A stretch of 64,000 nt of DNA from Caenorhabditis elegans (lineage: Eukaryota > Nematoda > Chromadorea > Rhabditida > Rhabditidae). Location of the stretch: contig NC_003280.10 of NCBI RefSeq assembly GCF_000002985.6, positions 1,240,001 through 1,304,000 of the forward strand. The letters run 5' to 3'. Positions 1 through 12,429 of the stretch are shown here, one piece after another. The position numbers were made by a program, and so were the translations under genes. Every line of letters begins with the position of its first letter. The first letter of the stretch is position 1. A model generated the notes under the pieces. The model saw nothing but the letters and a program-made list of their open reading frames with translations, was not told the DNA's origin and did not search any database.

Positions 1-3000
1 GGCAGGGTGTTTGACTGGATGCCTGGTGGTGGTGAGGAGATCACATCCGAGTCTCCGATTGGAAGGGAGCAGATACGGTGTCTGGCGACGACTAGCTCCA
101 TTTTTCGGGTCCATGGATTCACGTAGGCGCTCCATTCGGTCTGGCATCGGAGGATCGATCCGTTGTGGGCGACGAGTCGGAGGTCGGCGATGGATTTGAC
201 GATCTTTCCGCGCGAGTTGTGAACTGGAAATTGAATTTGTTAGGATTAAAGTACTGTAAATTCATATTTCAGTGTTTTTTCTAGGCCTAAGCTTAAGCTC
301 AAGCCTAAGCCTAGGCCTAAGAAAAGGCCTAATCCTAAGCCTAAGCCCAATCCTAAGCCTAAGTCTATGCCTAGGACAAAGCTTAAACCTAAGCCTTAAC
401 CAAAGCCTAATATGAAACCTACGCTGAAGCCTAAACCTAAGCCTAAACCAGGATCTAGGCATCAGCTTAAGCCTAGGCATAAGAAAAGGCCTAATCCTAA
501 GCTTAAGCCGAAGCTTCAGCCTAAGCCTAAACCTAAACCTGGATCTAGGCCTAAACCTAGATCCAGCCTATTCACGACATTTGGGGTACTGTATCGGATC
601 ACGCGGTTCTTTTTTATGATCTCATCTGATAAGAGACAAGAACCCGTTCGAGACGAGACAAAAACCAGACGCGCCTGTGTGTGGTAAAAGAAAAACTCAC
701 GATCAATGTGCGCCTGCCGCACGACATGTACATCTGGGGAATAGACAAAGGCTAGCAGTGATTTACCAATGAGATCGGTGGGTAGGAGACCAAGGTATGG
801 AATCGAGCTGTAAAATTGGTGAGGTTTAGAGAGAATCTGGGGATTTGACATGTGGAAACCCTATGAATATTTAAAACGGGCACACTTTTGGCATAAAAAG
901 CCTAGTTCCGGCCTAATGGCTTACTTTCAGTCAGTTTTGGCCCAGACAGCCTAATGTTAGTCTAAATAACCTAAATTTAATCTAGATGGCTTCATTTTGG
1001 CCCAGACAGCCCACACTTGAACTAGAGAGCTTAATTGTGGTTAAAAAGGCTCAATTCTGGTCTGCATGGCCTAATTTCGTCTGAATAGCCTACTGTTGGT
1101 TTGACTCAATGTTGAACCCCGGAAGGCAACATTTGTCTACAATTTAGTTAAAATTTAAGCGGCCTAATTATGGCCCAAGAAGCCGAAAAAAATTAGGAAA
1201 ACTCACGCGTAATCAATATGGGTAAGAGCACACGTCGACGAGTGCTTGGTGATGAAAGTGAAGACGTGGAAGTTGGATGACACGTGGCTGGCCTGAAGAC
1301 TGAACGCCGATCGCAACGCCAACACGGTGATCTTGGCCCGATCGGTCTCGAACTCGCAAAGCAGCTCACAGGCCCGCAGGGCTCCGTCTGGCCTGAAAAA
1401 TTTTGCATTTTGGTTTAGGATTCTAAAATTTCAAGCCCTGGAAAAATCATTTTGTCACGACATTGTCTCTTTGTCTCTTCTATCCCCCAAAAAAAGAAGA
1501 CATGGGTGCCGGGAGGCGCCCGTCACCGGCGGGCGGATTTCCCTTTTTACACTTTCGCCTTCTTTTGTCGGCTGGGGACAGGAAAATGAGAAAGGGTACT
1601 GTAGTTTTGGAAGAAGCTTAGATTGCTTTGAGAATTGATAAATTTAAGAAAAGTGGGCTCAAATAGGAAAAAACTCTGAAATTTTTCAAAAGATCGACAC
1701 ATTATTTTTTGAATTTTTTTGTTAACAAGTTCTAAACCCAAGCCAAAGACTTCACCTAAGACTAAGCTTAATCCAAGGTCTCAGCCTAAGCATAAGCCTA
1801 AGCCTAAGCCTATGCCTAACCCTAAGCCAAATCTAAAGTCAAATCTAAAGCACGGTGGTTCAGTTGCTAGATGGGTGCAAACGCGCTTCACCGAAAAGCG
1901 TGCATAACTTGGCCAGGAAGTACAAAATCGAAAATTCATCACAAATAAAGATAGATAATTTCGTTGCGGTCATTTCTTATAAGCATCGCAAAATCGATTT
2001 TGTGATGGTTTTCGAGATAGTAGCCAATATAGGTTTCCAGACTGAGTATCATGAACCAACCCATCTAGTTTCTGTTCTACCGTGAAAGACGAAGCCTAAG
2101 CCTATGCCTAAACTTAAACTTAAGCCTAAGCCTATGCCTGAGCTTAAGCCTAAGCCTAAGCCTAAGCCTACGCCTCAGCCTGTGCTGATTTTTTTGTTGA
2201 AATTTTAATCGCAAACTTTGAGCTCTCATAACTTTTTAGTCGAGAGCCCTATCAAAAAATTGTTAACTAGCAAAATGATCTACACAACTTTTCCTGCAAT
2301 TTAATAGTTGATAACTTTTTAGTACCTGTGACCACTAAAAAGTTATGGTTCTTCAAACTTTTCCACTTATTTGGCAATTCCTCAGGGATTTTAATGCTTA
2401 ATCCCTAACCTGAAACAACCCTCCCCCCTGGACTCTTCCAATGTCAATTCCAGCTGCAAGTCTATTACTCATTGACTGGACCGGTGCCAGGAACCGTTCC
2501 TGTTTTCGCCCTCCATCCAGCGTTCGCGCTCCTCCAACTCCTATCAATCACCCTCCTACCCCAGTCTCCACAAAAAAACCAATGTTTACACCGCCCGTCA
2601 TCTCCTTCCCCCAGGGGGGACATGTCTGTTGTTGTTGTTTTCTACACACTCCGTAGACGCTTACTATTAGTGTGTGGTGCCAGCCTCCGAACAATTTCCA
2701 CCTCCCGTCTATTTCTCTTTGCAGTGGACGCGTCTCTCTGCGCGCGGAAGGGGGAAGGATGTCTGCGTCTCTACTGTGTAACTAGTGAAGAAATTTTCGC
2801 AAGGTTTTGCATGGATTTTGTAGGAAATTTTGCGTATATTATTTTGTTAGTTAACAGTTTTCCTATACAGGTAATGGCTTAAAAGTTATGGGTGCTCAAA
2901 CTTTATTCAATTTCGAAAAAAAAAATTAAAAAAATTATTTTGAAAACTTTGAGGACCCATAACTTTTTAACGAACAACTATATTAAAAAATTGTTAGCTA

Positions 3001-6000
3001 ACAACTTTTAGAAACTTTAACAGTGATAATTTTGTTAGTTCACAATTTTTTAATGCGGCTGATGGCTGAAAAGTTATGGAAGCCGAAACTTGACCGACTT
3101 TTTTGAAAAATCTGATTTTGTTTGAGAACTCATAACTTTTTAGCCATCAAATATATCAAAAAGTTTTCAACTGACCAATTGTAGGAAATTTAACGCTTAT
3201 CATTTGCTTAGTTGACAACTTTTTAAATATCAAAAATTTGAGAAGCTATGGGAGTTGGGAGTTTTCATAACAGTAGGTCGCACAAAAAAAATGTTTTTTG
3301 AAAAAAGTTTTCAAATTTTTTTCCCATGTTTTTTGTACCAATATTTGCATATTTTGTAGAAAAAAACTTACATAGTAACCCTTGCAAAAATCCTCTGCTT
3401 TACCGAAGCGGCGGCGGCGGACAAGATGAAGCTCTGTCCCTTGGGCTCTAGCCTCGCCAGAAAGTTATCTCCAATCGTCAAATATTGCTCGTGGAATCCG
3501 TCAGCATACGTGGCAGATGAGAGTACGGTACCGTGGGGTAATGTGAAGGTGCACGTGAACAAGAGTCGATTGTCGTCCGCGTCGTCCAGAAATTCTACGG
3601 AGGACGAGGACCAGGTGTTCGGGGGTGACAACGTGGCACCTTCCTCACGCATTGCTGGTGCAAGTGGTTGGGGCTGAAAAATATTTAAATAGATTTAAAA
3701 AAATTTTATTGGGCATTTTGAAATCTTAAAAACTCAACATTTAATCTGAAAAAAGTTTCGAAAAAAAACATTTTCGCAACATTTTTTTCCACTTTTTTAA
3801 AACTCAAATATCTCCTGAACCATTACAACTAAAAAAAAATTTTCAACTACAAACATGTTGCAAATTATTTGTTCTACAATTTCTCATTTGACAACTTTTT
3901 TCTAACTTCAGCCCGCGAGGAGCTAGGCAGGCTAGAAGGCAAACTGTACCTGCGTGGGATTGGCGTTGGGCACAACGATGTTATGTGTTGCGCTTGAGTG
4001 CCCGGCTGGCTCCATTTGGCTGATGGTGCCACGTTCTGGAATAAAATAAGAGTTGAAGAAAGATTTTAATAGGAAAATAGCGGGAAATTTGGTTTTAAAA
4101 GCAGAAAAATTGAGGTTTGGGGGAAATTTCGGAAAAAGTTGCGAAGTAGCAAAAAAATTGAATTCTAACCAAATAAAAAAGAAAAGTATACTAAAATGTA
4201 ATATAATGCAAATGCAGTTACAGAGAATAAATTTTAGGCAAAAAAATTTTTCAGAAAAAAAAAGAATTTTTTTTTCAAAAAAAAAACCCAAATTTTCAAA
4301 TTTTTCATCAAAGCTAGAACAAAGTTAACAACTGATAAAATGTAGCAAATTTTACGGAGAACACTTTGTTAGTGGACAACTTTTTCAGAAAACCAATTAT
4401 AAACTAGTTACAGGACTTTCTAGATGCCAAAACTTCACACAGCTCCAGCCGAGCCTGTTTAAAACCTAAAACTCCTCGGTTTAGACCCCATAAAAATCAA
4501 TAAAAAGTGCTTGAATACGGTAGACACGTTGTTCCCACACATCCCCCCGTTATAGATAAAGTGCTTTTGGACAGAGAAAACGCGTGCGCCGGGCCGCTCC
4601 CGCGCGCCGCGCAATCGTGTGCTGGGGCCTACTGTACTCGGACAACGAGATGGTGGTGGCGAAGAAGAAGAAGAAGAAGACGGGCGGGATGTGTAGAACG
4701 GGAATTTAGGGGAAAGAATAAGAAGAAGGAAAAGATGATGATGAAGATGCAAAAGACGGGATTGGACTGGATAAGAAAGTGAAACTAGACGTGCTGTTTG
4801 GACAGCTTCCTGGAAGTCTAGCAGTATCGGATAAATGTAGAATTTTATAGGTTTGGACTGAAAATTGGACGGAAACAAGTTAAAATTCAGATTTGCTGGA
4901 GTTTTTTAGCCATAGAAGCATTTTTCGTGGAGTTCTCTAGGTGAAAATTCGAAATTTGAAGATCTCAGGGGTACTGTAGTTTGAAAAATACGTTGAGCCG
5001 TCGGAAAAATGCAAAAATCAAAAAACCACTACGAAACTACGAAATTCAAATTCCTCGGTTAATTTATTGTTTTTTCCTAGACCCCTAACGCTCAATTTAG
5101 TATTTTTTTTTAGGGTACTGTAGCTTAAAAAGTACGCAAACACGGAAGAAGCTCACGACAAAATGCACAGAATTTTAAATTTTGCTGAAAACTCTGAGAT
5201 TTGGGTGGGATAACACGCAGAAGACAAATTTCTAACTAAAAATTCAGAAAAATTGCGTGAAAGCAGTTTGAGGGGTACTGTAGCTCAAAAAAATACGCCA
5301 ACACCGTAGAGCTTTACGATAAAATGCACAAATTTTGTAAATTTGCTAAAAATTTGGCGATTATGGTAGTAAAACACACATTGAAGCCAATTTTTATGAA
5401 TAAAAATTGAAATATTGAAATTTTACAAAAAATCTGTACTTTGGGGATACTGTAACGCCAAAAATACGCAAACACCGTAGAGCTCTACGAAAAATTTCAC
5501 AAATCTTTAAAAATTGCTAAAAATTCATGTGGAAGCTGAATTTTGTATCAAAAAATTGATAAAATTACGAAAATCTATTTAAAAAAATACCAATTAAAAC
5601 TAAAAATCAATATCTATGTAGTAAATCTTGCAAATTCAAAAAAAAAGTGGCAAAATGAAGAAGATCACACTCCGAGGACAGTGTGCCTGTCAGGGGGTAA
5701 AAATGGACGACCTTCACGGTTTTTTGGAGGGTTTTCTGACATTTTTTAAAAGGAAATTTTAAATGGCTGTCGGAAAATGAAACTGACAATTGATAAGGTA
5801 TGGTCTAATGTTTTAGACTGGGAAAATTTAAAAAAAGAACAAAAATAGGCAAAATTCAAACAGGGAACATGATTCGTAGTACTCTAAAAATAAAACGGTC
5901 TACGTTGTGTTGCGTAGCGTTTATGAGAGGGAGGGGACACACCACCAATTGTTTGGTCAAACAGAGACAGTCCATTTGTTGACTCAATTTCGATGCAAAG

Positions 6001-9000
6001 TCTGGGTGGTCTACGATTCGCTGAGTAGCGACTCGAAATTTGGAAATTTTCAAAAATTTGAAGGTATCTAGGTATGTACGGGTATCTAAAAACTTCCAAA
6101 TTTTGACGTTTATCAAGAAAAAAGTTAAAGTTTGTAGGTACCTAGATCCCCAATTTGCCAAATAAAATGTCAAAAAACATCAAAGTTGGAGGTATCTAGG
6201 TCTAGGTACCTACGACTTTGACAATTTTGGTTATTGTCAACTTATAGTCTAAGTTCAAACTATGTCTAGATGCCAGCAATTTCAAATTGCTGAGAAATTT
6301 CAAAAACTTGGCGAACTGTAGTCTAGAAATCTGTGTGAATTTTTTTAAAATTTTGCTGAGTAGCGACTTATATTTCAAAGAATTTTTGGTGTTTTTCCAA
6401 AAAATGAATACCAAATTGCCAGAAAATTGTAAAAAAAAGGGTATCAAAGTTGAAGGTCCCTAGGTCTAGGCGCTTGAAAATCCAAATATTTTGACAATTG
6501 CCAACTAAACATATAAGTTGGTAGTAGGTCTAGATACCTAGGTATTTAAAATTTCAAAAATGTCAAAAAACATCAAAGTTAAAGGTTGATAGGCCTAACA
6601 CCTACAGGTTCCCAAATTTGACTAACAACTAATTGTATAAGTTAGTTCTAGATCTAGGTGCCAAATTCCCAAAATGTCAAAAAGTTAAAATACACTAGGT
6701 TTAGATCTAGATCCCCCTAGAAATTGCCAACTGGGAAAGGGCACAAATACAAAAAAGTGTCGGAACATCGGTGGGGCTTAGAATAGCACACGCGCCGCCC
6801 CCTTTCTGAAACTGAAAATCCTGGTGGTACGGATGATGGTCGGGCGACTGACACGGGTAGCTACTGCTTCTCCCCCCAACCCCACCCGCCACCACCACTA
6901 AATTTTCGTATGATTCTCTATTCCTCGCCGCCGCCTCCCCTCTCGCCGGCTACCCCCCGCGGAGACGCAGAGTACAGAGTGACCGGTTAGAGAGTCGTGC
7001 TAGGCACGACGCAATGGGTCAGGCACGACTTGTCCTCGCTTTCTCTGGTCAGCTCTCTAGGGCTGTAGGCATGTCTCGCACCCTCCGACGCTCTCTATCT
7101 CTCCGCTGGTGGCGCTTGGTACCTAGGCGGCACGAAGCGGCGCGCGCGCGGAACGGGACGAGAGAGTGAGGAGACGCAGAGCGGGAGAATAGAGGACAAG
7201 TTGAGGTCGTGGAGAAGAATTGTTGAAGTTCATGGCGGGGAGAAAGAGGACACGAGAATAGTGCCGAGGGGGAGAAAAGTGATAAGAAATTGTTACTTTT
7301 GAGAAGAAGGGTAGATAGCTGCCAAAAAATGACTGCTGGGGAGTATTTAGACCTAGTTTGTTTTAATTTTCAACTTACAATCGGATATTTGAATTCAAAA
7401 GGGGTACCTAGACCTAGTGCCAAACTTGATATAAAACTTGGTAATTGTTCCAATTTAGTTTAAGTTCAGAAATTTTAACTTTAGAAGATTTTAAAAAAAT
7501 TGACCAAAATAGGTATCTGAACTTAATACCAACTTAATAAATAAATTGGTTTTTTTTTTCATTTGAACCTACAACTAGGGTCAACTTGATATATAAATTC
7601 CGAAATTTCAAAAGAATAGGGTACCTAGACCTAGTTTCAATTTGCTATGAAGATTTGTAATAGCCAGTTTGGGACATTTTTTAATTTTCCCTACAGAACC
7701 TAAAACCTAGTTCCAATTTAATTTTAGTTCAGAATTTTTTTACTTTGGAAGATTGAAAAAAAACTGACCAATATAGGTATCTGAACCTAATACCCACATA
7801 ATAAATAAATTGGTAATTTTTTTCATTTGAACCTATACCTAGGGCCAACTTGACATATGAATACCAAACTTTGAAATTTCCAAAAGAAAAGGGCACCTAG
7901 ACCTAGTGTAAACTTAATATAAAAGTTGGTAAATGCCAATTTGATTTATAAATTGGTCAATGCAAGATTAACTTGTGATAATTGTGACAATTTTCTGGAA
8001 ATTCTAATAGTAGGGTAGGCAGACCTAGCACCAACTTTACATATAAGTTAATAACGTTCAAATTTCTGAAACTTTTGTAAACGGGATCTAGACCTAGTGT
8101 CAACTTAATGAATAAATTGCAAAATTGGCAATTTAAAGTACCTAGAGCTAGTTCTCAATAGTAAATTTGGTAATTTCCAAATACAAATTAGATTCAAATC
8201 TAGTAGGAGCTTGAAAATTAGCTGCCGTTTTTTTATATTTTATTTTATTTTCTAATTCTTATAGAATTTGAGGTACTTAATAGTTAAGTTGGTCATTTTT
8301 TAACCAAATCGTAAATTTATGAAACTTAAATTTTAAATATCAAATTAAAAATTATTGGTATATTTTTCAAAATTTTGTAAATTTCCTGAATTATCTCAAA
8401 TTCTCAATTTGGTAAATTTTTTGGAGAATTTCAATAGATTAAATTAATTTTTTATTACATCATTTAGTATTTATGTTTTGGCAATTTTGTTACCGAAAAA
8501 TTCGAATTTTCAAAAAATTAGCACCTAGACCTAGTAGGTATCTACTTATTATATAACTTGAGATTTGCAAATTTGAAGTTTCAAAATATAATTTTTCGGG
8601 CAATTGGTACCGTACCGTCCGTACCATAGAGCCCCCGAAGCGATTAATTTCCGTTTTTTTTTGGAAATCCTGAGAAAGTGAAAGAACAAAGGAGCGAGGT
8701 GTTGGATGAGATGACCTGGTCAAACTGGACAATTAAACACATGTTCCCCTTTTCTCTCAAATCCGGATTAGTAGTAGAAGTTGAGAGAGGGGGGGTGACA
8801 AATGGAATGGCGCAGGGGGTGAAAAGTGAGATTTTGGAGAGAAGTTATTGGTTTTTAGGGTGAAAAACTAGGTGATACATAGGTTTCACGGACCTAGTAA
8901 ATGCTAAAAAATTGTTTCAAAGGTTATTGAAAATTCGGTTATCTAGGTGCCCATGCCATATATGAAATTGATCGATAAATTGGCAAGTGCCAAAATTAAT

Positions 9001-12000
9001 AATAAAATAAAATAGGTACTTAGAGCAGTTAGGCAATAAGTCTAGGTGCCTAGACCTAGTGTCAATTGATATTAAAATTTGTTAATGGCAAAATCAAAAA
9101 GTTGAAAATACTAGTGGGGTATAATTTGCTTTCTTCTAGGTACCTAGGCCTACCTAGTAGGTTTTGAATATTGATAAGCTAGTAGATACAATTTTTTTTG
9201 TATATTGTTACATATTGTGGTAATCTGGATATATTTTGGCAAATGCCAAAATTAAAAGAATTATAGGTACTTAAATTTAATAGTGTAGCAACTTATAACT
9301 ATTTTTTAAAAACATTTTCTGTAAAAATTAGTCCAAAAATTGGTCAAATTCCAACTTCAATTGCACATTGTTCTAGGTTTTTTATATCTTAACTAATAAC
9401 ATTTTTGTTGATTTTTCTGTTTTTTAAGTAAAAAAATGTCAAAATAAATACTTAGACCTAGTATATACCTTTTTACACTGTTCTTGTAAATCTGCAGGCA
9501 CCTAGGCCTACTAAGCCTACTAGGCTTTAGCTATAATGATGTTCAATAGTTATTGACGGTTTGGGTTCCTAAGTACTTCTATTATCAATTGGTAAAATCA
9601 AAAATATCCCAAGTTGTAGGTACCTAGACCTACAAAGCTTCAATTTCGACTTTTTTGACATATTTTTGGCATTTATTGATATCTATTAAAAAACTCAAAG
9701 TTTTTAATAATAACGAAAATTTACAACAAAATAAAAATTTTTAAACCAATTTTTTTACCAACTTTGTAGGTAAAAAAAATCAAAAAATGACATCACAACT
9801 TGCCAATTTTTGTAGTAAAATTGGTAGTATTATAGTACCCTCTTCCCCGTACCTGCGTCTCTGTTTTTTGTTTAAAAATATGTAAAAATCTAGTTTTTAA
9901 AAACACAAATTACTACTACAAACAAAAAGTATTTGTATTGTGTGGTGGTACAGTGGAACTATATAGTCTACTGGTCAAGTGTAATGTTCAAAAATTTATT
10001 TGGCACTGGGCCAAGTTCCATTTTCCTTATAGCAAAGTAGAAGCTGAGAAATTGCCGTAAAAATACATTTGTTGGTTCAGTGCTCACAATTTTCATGCAA
10101 ATTAGTGTAACAGGAGACACCTTACCAAAGTTTTTTTGGGCATTCATATGTAAATTGAAATCAGAAAATATGTACCCAGATCAATAATTGTTCAATTTTT
10201 TTTCAAAATTCTAAAATTTAAAAATATAAAGGTTAAACTAGTGTGAAACACAATTTTTAATTTAAAAAATAGGTTCAAAATGCACTTTATAAATTCCAAA
10301 ATTTTTATAAATTCGGGAACCTAGACTCTAACTTATAATACTAGTTGGTAAGTTTTTGAAAATGTCAAAAAATTGGATACTTTGAAACTGTTAAAACTGC
10401 AAGACTTTTTGAAAAATTGGGTACCTAGATGATATGCCTATGCCAATGCCCATGCCTATGCCTATACCTATGCCTATGCCTATACCTATGCCCATACCTA
10501 TGCCTATGCCTAAGCCAAAGCCTATGCCTATGCCTATGCCTATGCCTATTCCTATGCCTATGCCTATACCTATGCCCATACCTATGCCTATGCCTAAGCC
10601 AAAGCCTATGCCTATGCCTATGCCTATGCCTATGCCTATGCCTATGCCTATGCCTATGCCTATGCCTATGCCTATGCCTATGCCTATGTCTATGCCTATG
10701 CCTATGCCTATGCCTATGCCTCTGCCTATGCCTATGCCTATGCCTATGCCTATGCCTATGCCTATGCCTATGCCTATGCCTATGTCTATGCCTATGCCTA
10801 TGCCTATGCCTATGTCTATTCCTATGCCTATGCCTATGCCTATGTCTATGCCTATGCCTATGCCTATGCCTATGCCTATGCCTATGCCTATGCCTATGCC
10901 TATGCCTATGCCTATGCCTATGCCTATGCCTATGCCTATGCCTATGCCTATGCCTATGCCTATGCCTATGCCTATGCCTATGCCTATGCCTATGCCTATG
11001 TCTATGCCTATGCCTATGCCTATGCCTATGCCTATGCCTCTGCCTATGCCTATGCCTATGCCTATGCCTATGCCTATGCCTATGCCTATGCCTATGCCTA
11101 TGCCTATGCCTATGCCTATGCCTATGCCTATGTCTATGCCTATGCCTATGCCTATGCCTATGCCTCTGCCTATGCCTATGCCTATGCCTATGCCTATGCC
11201 TATGCCTATGCCTATGCCTATGCCTATGCCTATGTCTATGCCTATGCCTATGCCTATGCCTATGTCTATTCCTATGCCTATGCCTATGCCTATGTCTATG
11301 CCTATGCCTATGTCTATGCCTATGCCTATGCCTATGTCTATGCCTATGCCTATGCCTATGCCTATGCCTATGCCAGATCAAACTTTGCACTGAAAACTGC
11401 AAACTTTTCTAAAATGTTCCAAATTTAGGCTTCGCGATTTAGTAGGCCTGACAATTTGAAATTAATATTGGTAAAATATAAATTTTAGGTACTAGACCTA
11501 GTAGGTATAAAAATTGAACTAGCAAATTTCCAAATTTTTTTAAAACTAGGTACCTAGACATAAAATTTGGCAGCTAAACTAAGTGGTACCAAATTTTTAC
11601 AAAAAAAATTTCTAATATAGGTACCAAAATCTAAATTTCAAATTTTTCCCCCAGCTAGAAAAAATTGACTCAAAAACTTGGTACGTCTTCCAAGTTCAGC
11701 TCAATATTTTTTTTTTGATTACCCTGTAATAAACCGTACCGCCCATGTTATGTCTCTTGTTTTACGAGCCCCGCCGTTTTGCTCTAAATGACTAATTATA
11801 AGTGTGGAGATGGCGGTATCTTTGCGTTCCAAAATTGTTGGCGAATTGGGTGAGTAGCGACTGAGCTAATAGTTTTATAGTTTAGCTCACAGAAAATTCC
11901 AAAAAAATGAAATTTTCCAAAATTTAAATATGGCGCCATGTGTCTCTATTTGAGACACCATCCGTTTTAATATGTGGGAGCCAACACTATTACTTAGTTT

Positions 12001-12359
12001 GCATATCAATAGAGTTGATAATAAAAATGGTGTCTCTTGGTGTCGATGCACCATGATTTGCATGAGAATTGACGGGGCTGACAGTAGTAAATTTGAAATT
12101 TTTAAGCCAATGGAACAAAAAACTAACGTTAAAATCTAGGTAGGCCTGAGCCTAAGAAGCTTGAGCCAAGGCCGAAAGCCCAAGCCTAAACCTGGGCCTA
12201 CATCTTACCTCCTTCCAGCTCGAAATACTCAATGATATGGAGCACATTTCCTCGGGTGTCCACTGTGACCTGTTTCACCAAAATCCTCTCAATTACGCGT
12301 AATTTTGGCGCAATTTTGTAGTACTCAACGGTAGTATGCTTTGGTGATCGGATACCCAT
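1..12359 (-). CDS. lin-42: LIN-42, PERIOD-family PAS protein (3' end beyond window)
   Basis: Period homologue that times larval development and moulting; nuclear. Exons seen on the minus strand: 12209-12359 (ATG 12359), 3950-4035, 3372-3673, 1207-1392, 701-807, 1-223 (continues off the window). Each junction has consensus splice signals and the phases agree (1, 0, 2, 2, 1). The PAS region spans the 1207-1392, 701-807 and 1-223 exons. Visible landmarks are TCALTHIDYASIPYLGLLP, LIGKSLLAFVYSPDVHVVRQ and GSILRCQTEWSAYVNPW, matching what I recall of LIN-42. An internal ATG in exon 3950-4035 (MEPAGHSSATHN) is a second plausible start and is the N-terminus I remember for one isoform. The distal exon 12209-12359 is in phase but joined only by inference, across an 8.2 kb intron full of repeats. 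Alternative promoters are known for this gene. Identity is secure; the distal exon is less so. Confidence 0.93.
282..580. repeat. Interstitial telomere-like repeat (CCTAAG/TTAGGC variants)
   Basis: Degenerate hexamers such as cctaag, cctagg and cctaaa run through most of this lin-42 intron. This is the nematode telomere unit TTAGGC read on the minus strand, with many substitutions. The open frames in both directions here (K-P or R-L repeats) are products of the hexamer and not genes. Confidence 0.9.
895..1180. repeat. Degenerate ~28-bp tandem repeat in lin-42 intron
   Basis: About ten imperfect copies of a unit resembling ggcctaattttggtctagatg, with recurring 'ggcccagacagcc' and 'ggcctaat' blocks. 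It fills the intron between the exons at 701-807 and 1207-1392. No coding signal. Confidence 0.7.
1393..3371. other. lin-42 intron: telomere-like blocks, SINE-like piece, AT-rich repeats
   Basis: Non-coding. TTAGGC-type blocks lie at about 1736-1850 and 2088-2186. A tRNA-like piece sits between them at 1850-1910. From about 2195 to 3260 there are repeated, partly inverted phrases such as 'ataactttttagcc', 'ttgttaacta' and 'caactttttaa', looking like decayed copies of one AT-rich repeat. The stretch 2440-2770 is more GC-rich, with open frames but no convincing splice or start context. It could hold an internal promoter, which the sequence alone cannot show. Confidence 0.6.
1850..1910 (+). repeat. 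tRNA-like SINE fragment, copy 1
   Basis: The stretch from 1850 (gcacggtggttcagttgcta) through gggtgcaaacgcgcttcaccg to cttggccagg closely matches the reverse complement of about 45066-45137. The 'tggttcagttgctagatgg' part resembles a polymerase III A box. I see no full tRNA fold, so this is a short interspersed repeat rather than a tRNA gene. Confidence 0.5.
4965..5500. repeat. Tandem copies of the TACTGTAG...ACGCAAACACC repeat
   Basis: Four successive copies, starting near 4970, 5113, 5273 and 5447, each run 'ggtactgtagct...aaaatacgc(c)aacaccgtagagctctacgacaaaatgcacaaattt'. Spacing is about 150-175 bp. The same family recurs singly at many other places in the window, in both orientations: near 30185, 31130, 31275, 31445, 33720, 34030, 35945, 36150, 46390, 56990, 58410, 59800, 60560, 61165, 61980 and 62260. 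Confidence 0.85.
5850..9660. repeat. Decayed 'GGTACCTAGACCTAGTGCCAACTT' repeat field
   Basis: Dozens of degenerate copies of a unit built around 'tacctagacctagt', often followed by 'ccaacttaatataaattggtaa'. They are irregularly spaced through almost 4 kb and resume at about 11480-11650. The phrase 'cctaggtctaggtacct' shows the core is itself palindromic. No coding content. Confidence 0.75.
6770..7240. promoter_or_regulatory. GC-rich island inside the large lin-42 intron, possible internal promoter
   Basis: This block is markedly more GC-rich than its surroundings. It contains 'gagacgcagag' motifs (about 6961 and 7171), a 'gtcgtgctaggcacgac' palindrome near 6993-7010 and a related 'ggcacgac' near 7021. 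Similar GAGACGCAGAG/GAGAGA sequence occurs near 57455-57530, upstream of the cystatin-like gene. It lies 2.7-3.2 kb upstream of the internal lin-42 start at 4016. A promoter role is inference from base composition and position. Confidence 0.3.
10434..11371. repeat. (AGGCAT)n variant telomeric array, 0.94 kb
   Basis: Roughly 155 near-perfect copies of cctatg (AGGCAT on the other strand). This is one substitution from the rotated telomere hexamer AGGCTT. Sparse interruptions such as tgtctatg, tgcctctg and tattcctatg recur in blocks, implying amplification of higher-order units. The three long overlapping frames across it (Met-Pro, Cys-Leu and Arg-His dipeptides) are artefacts of a 6-bp unit with no stop codon. 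Confidence 0.97.
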
Positions 12360-12368
12360 GTCGGAAGC
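12209..12368 (-). other. lin-42: Distal lin-42 exon (candidate long-isoform first coding exon)
   Basis: Acceptor CGTTTCAG lies just above 12368 and donor GTAAGA at 12208-12203. ATG at 12359-12357 opens a frame beginning MGIRSPKHTTVEYYK and ending in phase 1. The downstream exon at 4035 begins in exactly the complementary phase and stays open (E-RGTISQMEPAGH). The acceptor only ten bases before the ATG suggests either a trans-splice site or a further 5' UTR exon. It could instead be the end of a small separate gene, but no stop or polyA signal follows in frame. It is flanked on both sides by telomere-like repeats. Confidence 0.6.
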
Positions 12369-12429
12369 CTGAAACGTGAGCTGTAAATTGGGTAAAAGGC
12401 GGATAGTTATGAAAGCGGAGAAAAATTCG

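Larger units (their letters stand above)
4036..12208. other. Large lin-42 intron, repeat-packed
   Basis: About 8.2 kb with no exon I can support. Contents in order: AT-rich sequence, a GAA-rich stretch near 4660-4750, tandem TACTGTAG/ACGCAAACACC repeats (4965-5500), decayed CTAGACCTAG repeat with a GC-rich island (6770-7240), the long (AGGCAT)n array (10434-11371), and more of the CTAGACCTAG repeat to about 11650. The open frame at 4459-4878 (-) reads through low-complexity Ser/Pro runs and has no intron or start support. Confidence 0.7.

Noticed and set aside
2472-2882. 136-codon plus-strand frame
   Set aside because: Opposite strand within a lin-42 intron, no splice consensus or known domain; base composition alone explains it.
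4459-4878. 139-codon minus-strand frame
   Set aside because: Runs through Ser/Pro low complexity from GAA repeats in the lin-42 intron.
10425-11412. Three ~320-codon open frames of Met-Pro, Cys-Leu and Arg-His dipeptides
   Set aside because: They are the three stop-free readings of a 6-bp tandem repeat on two strands, with no splice, start or codon-use support.
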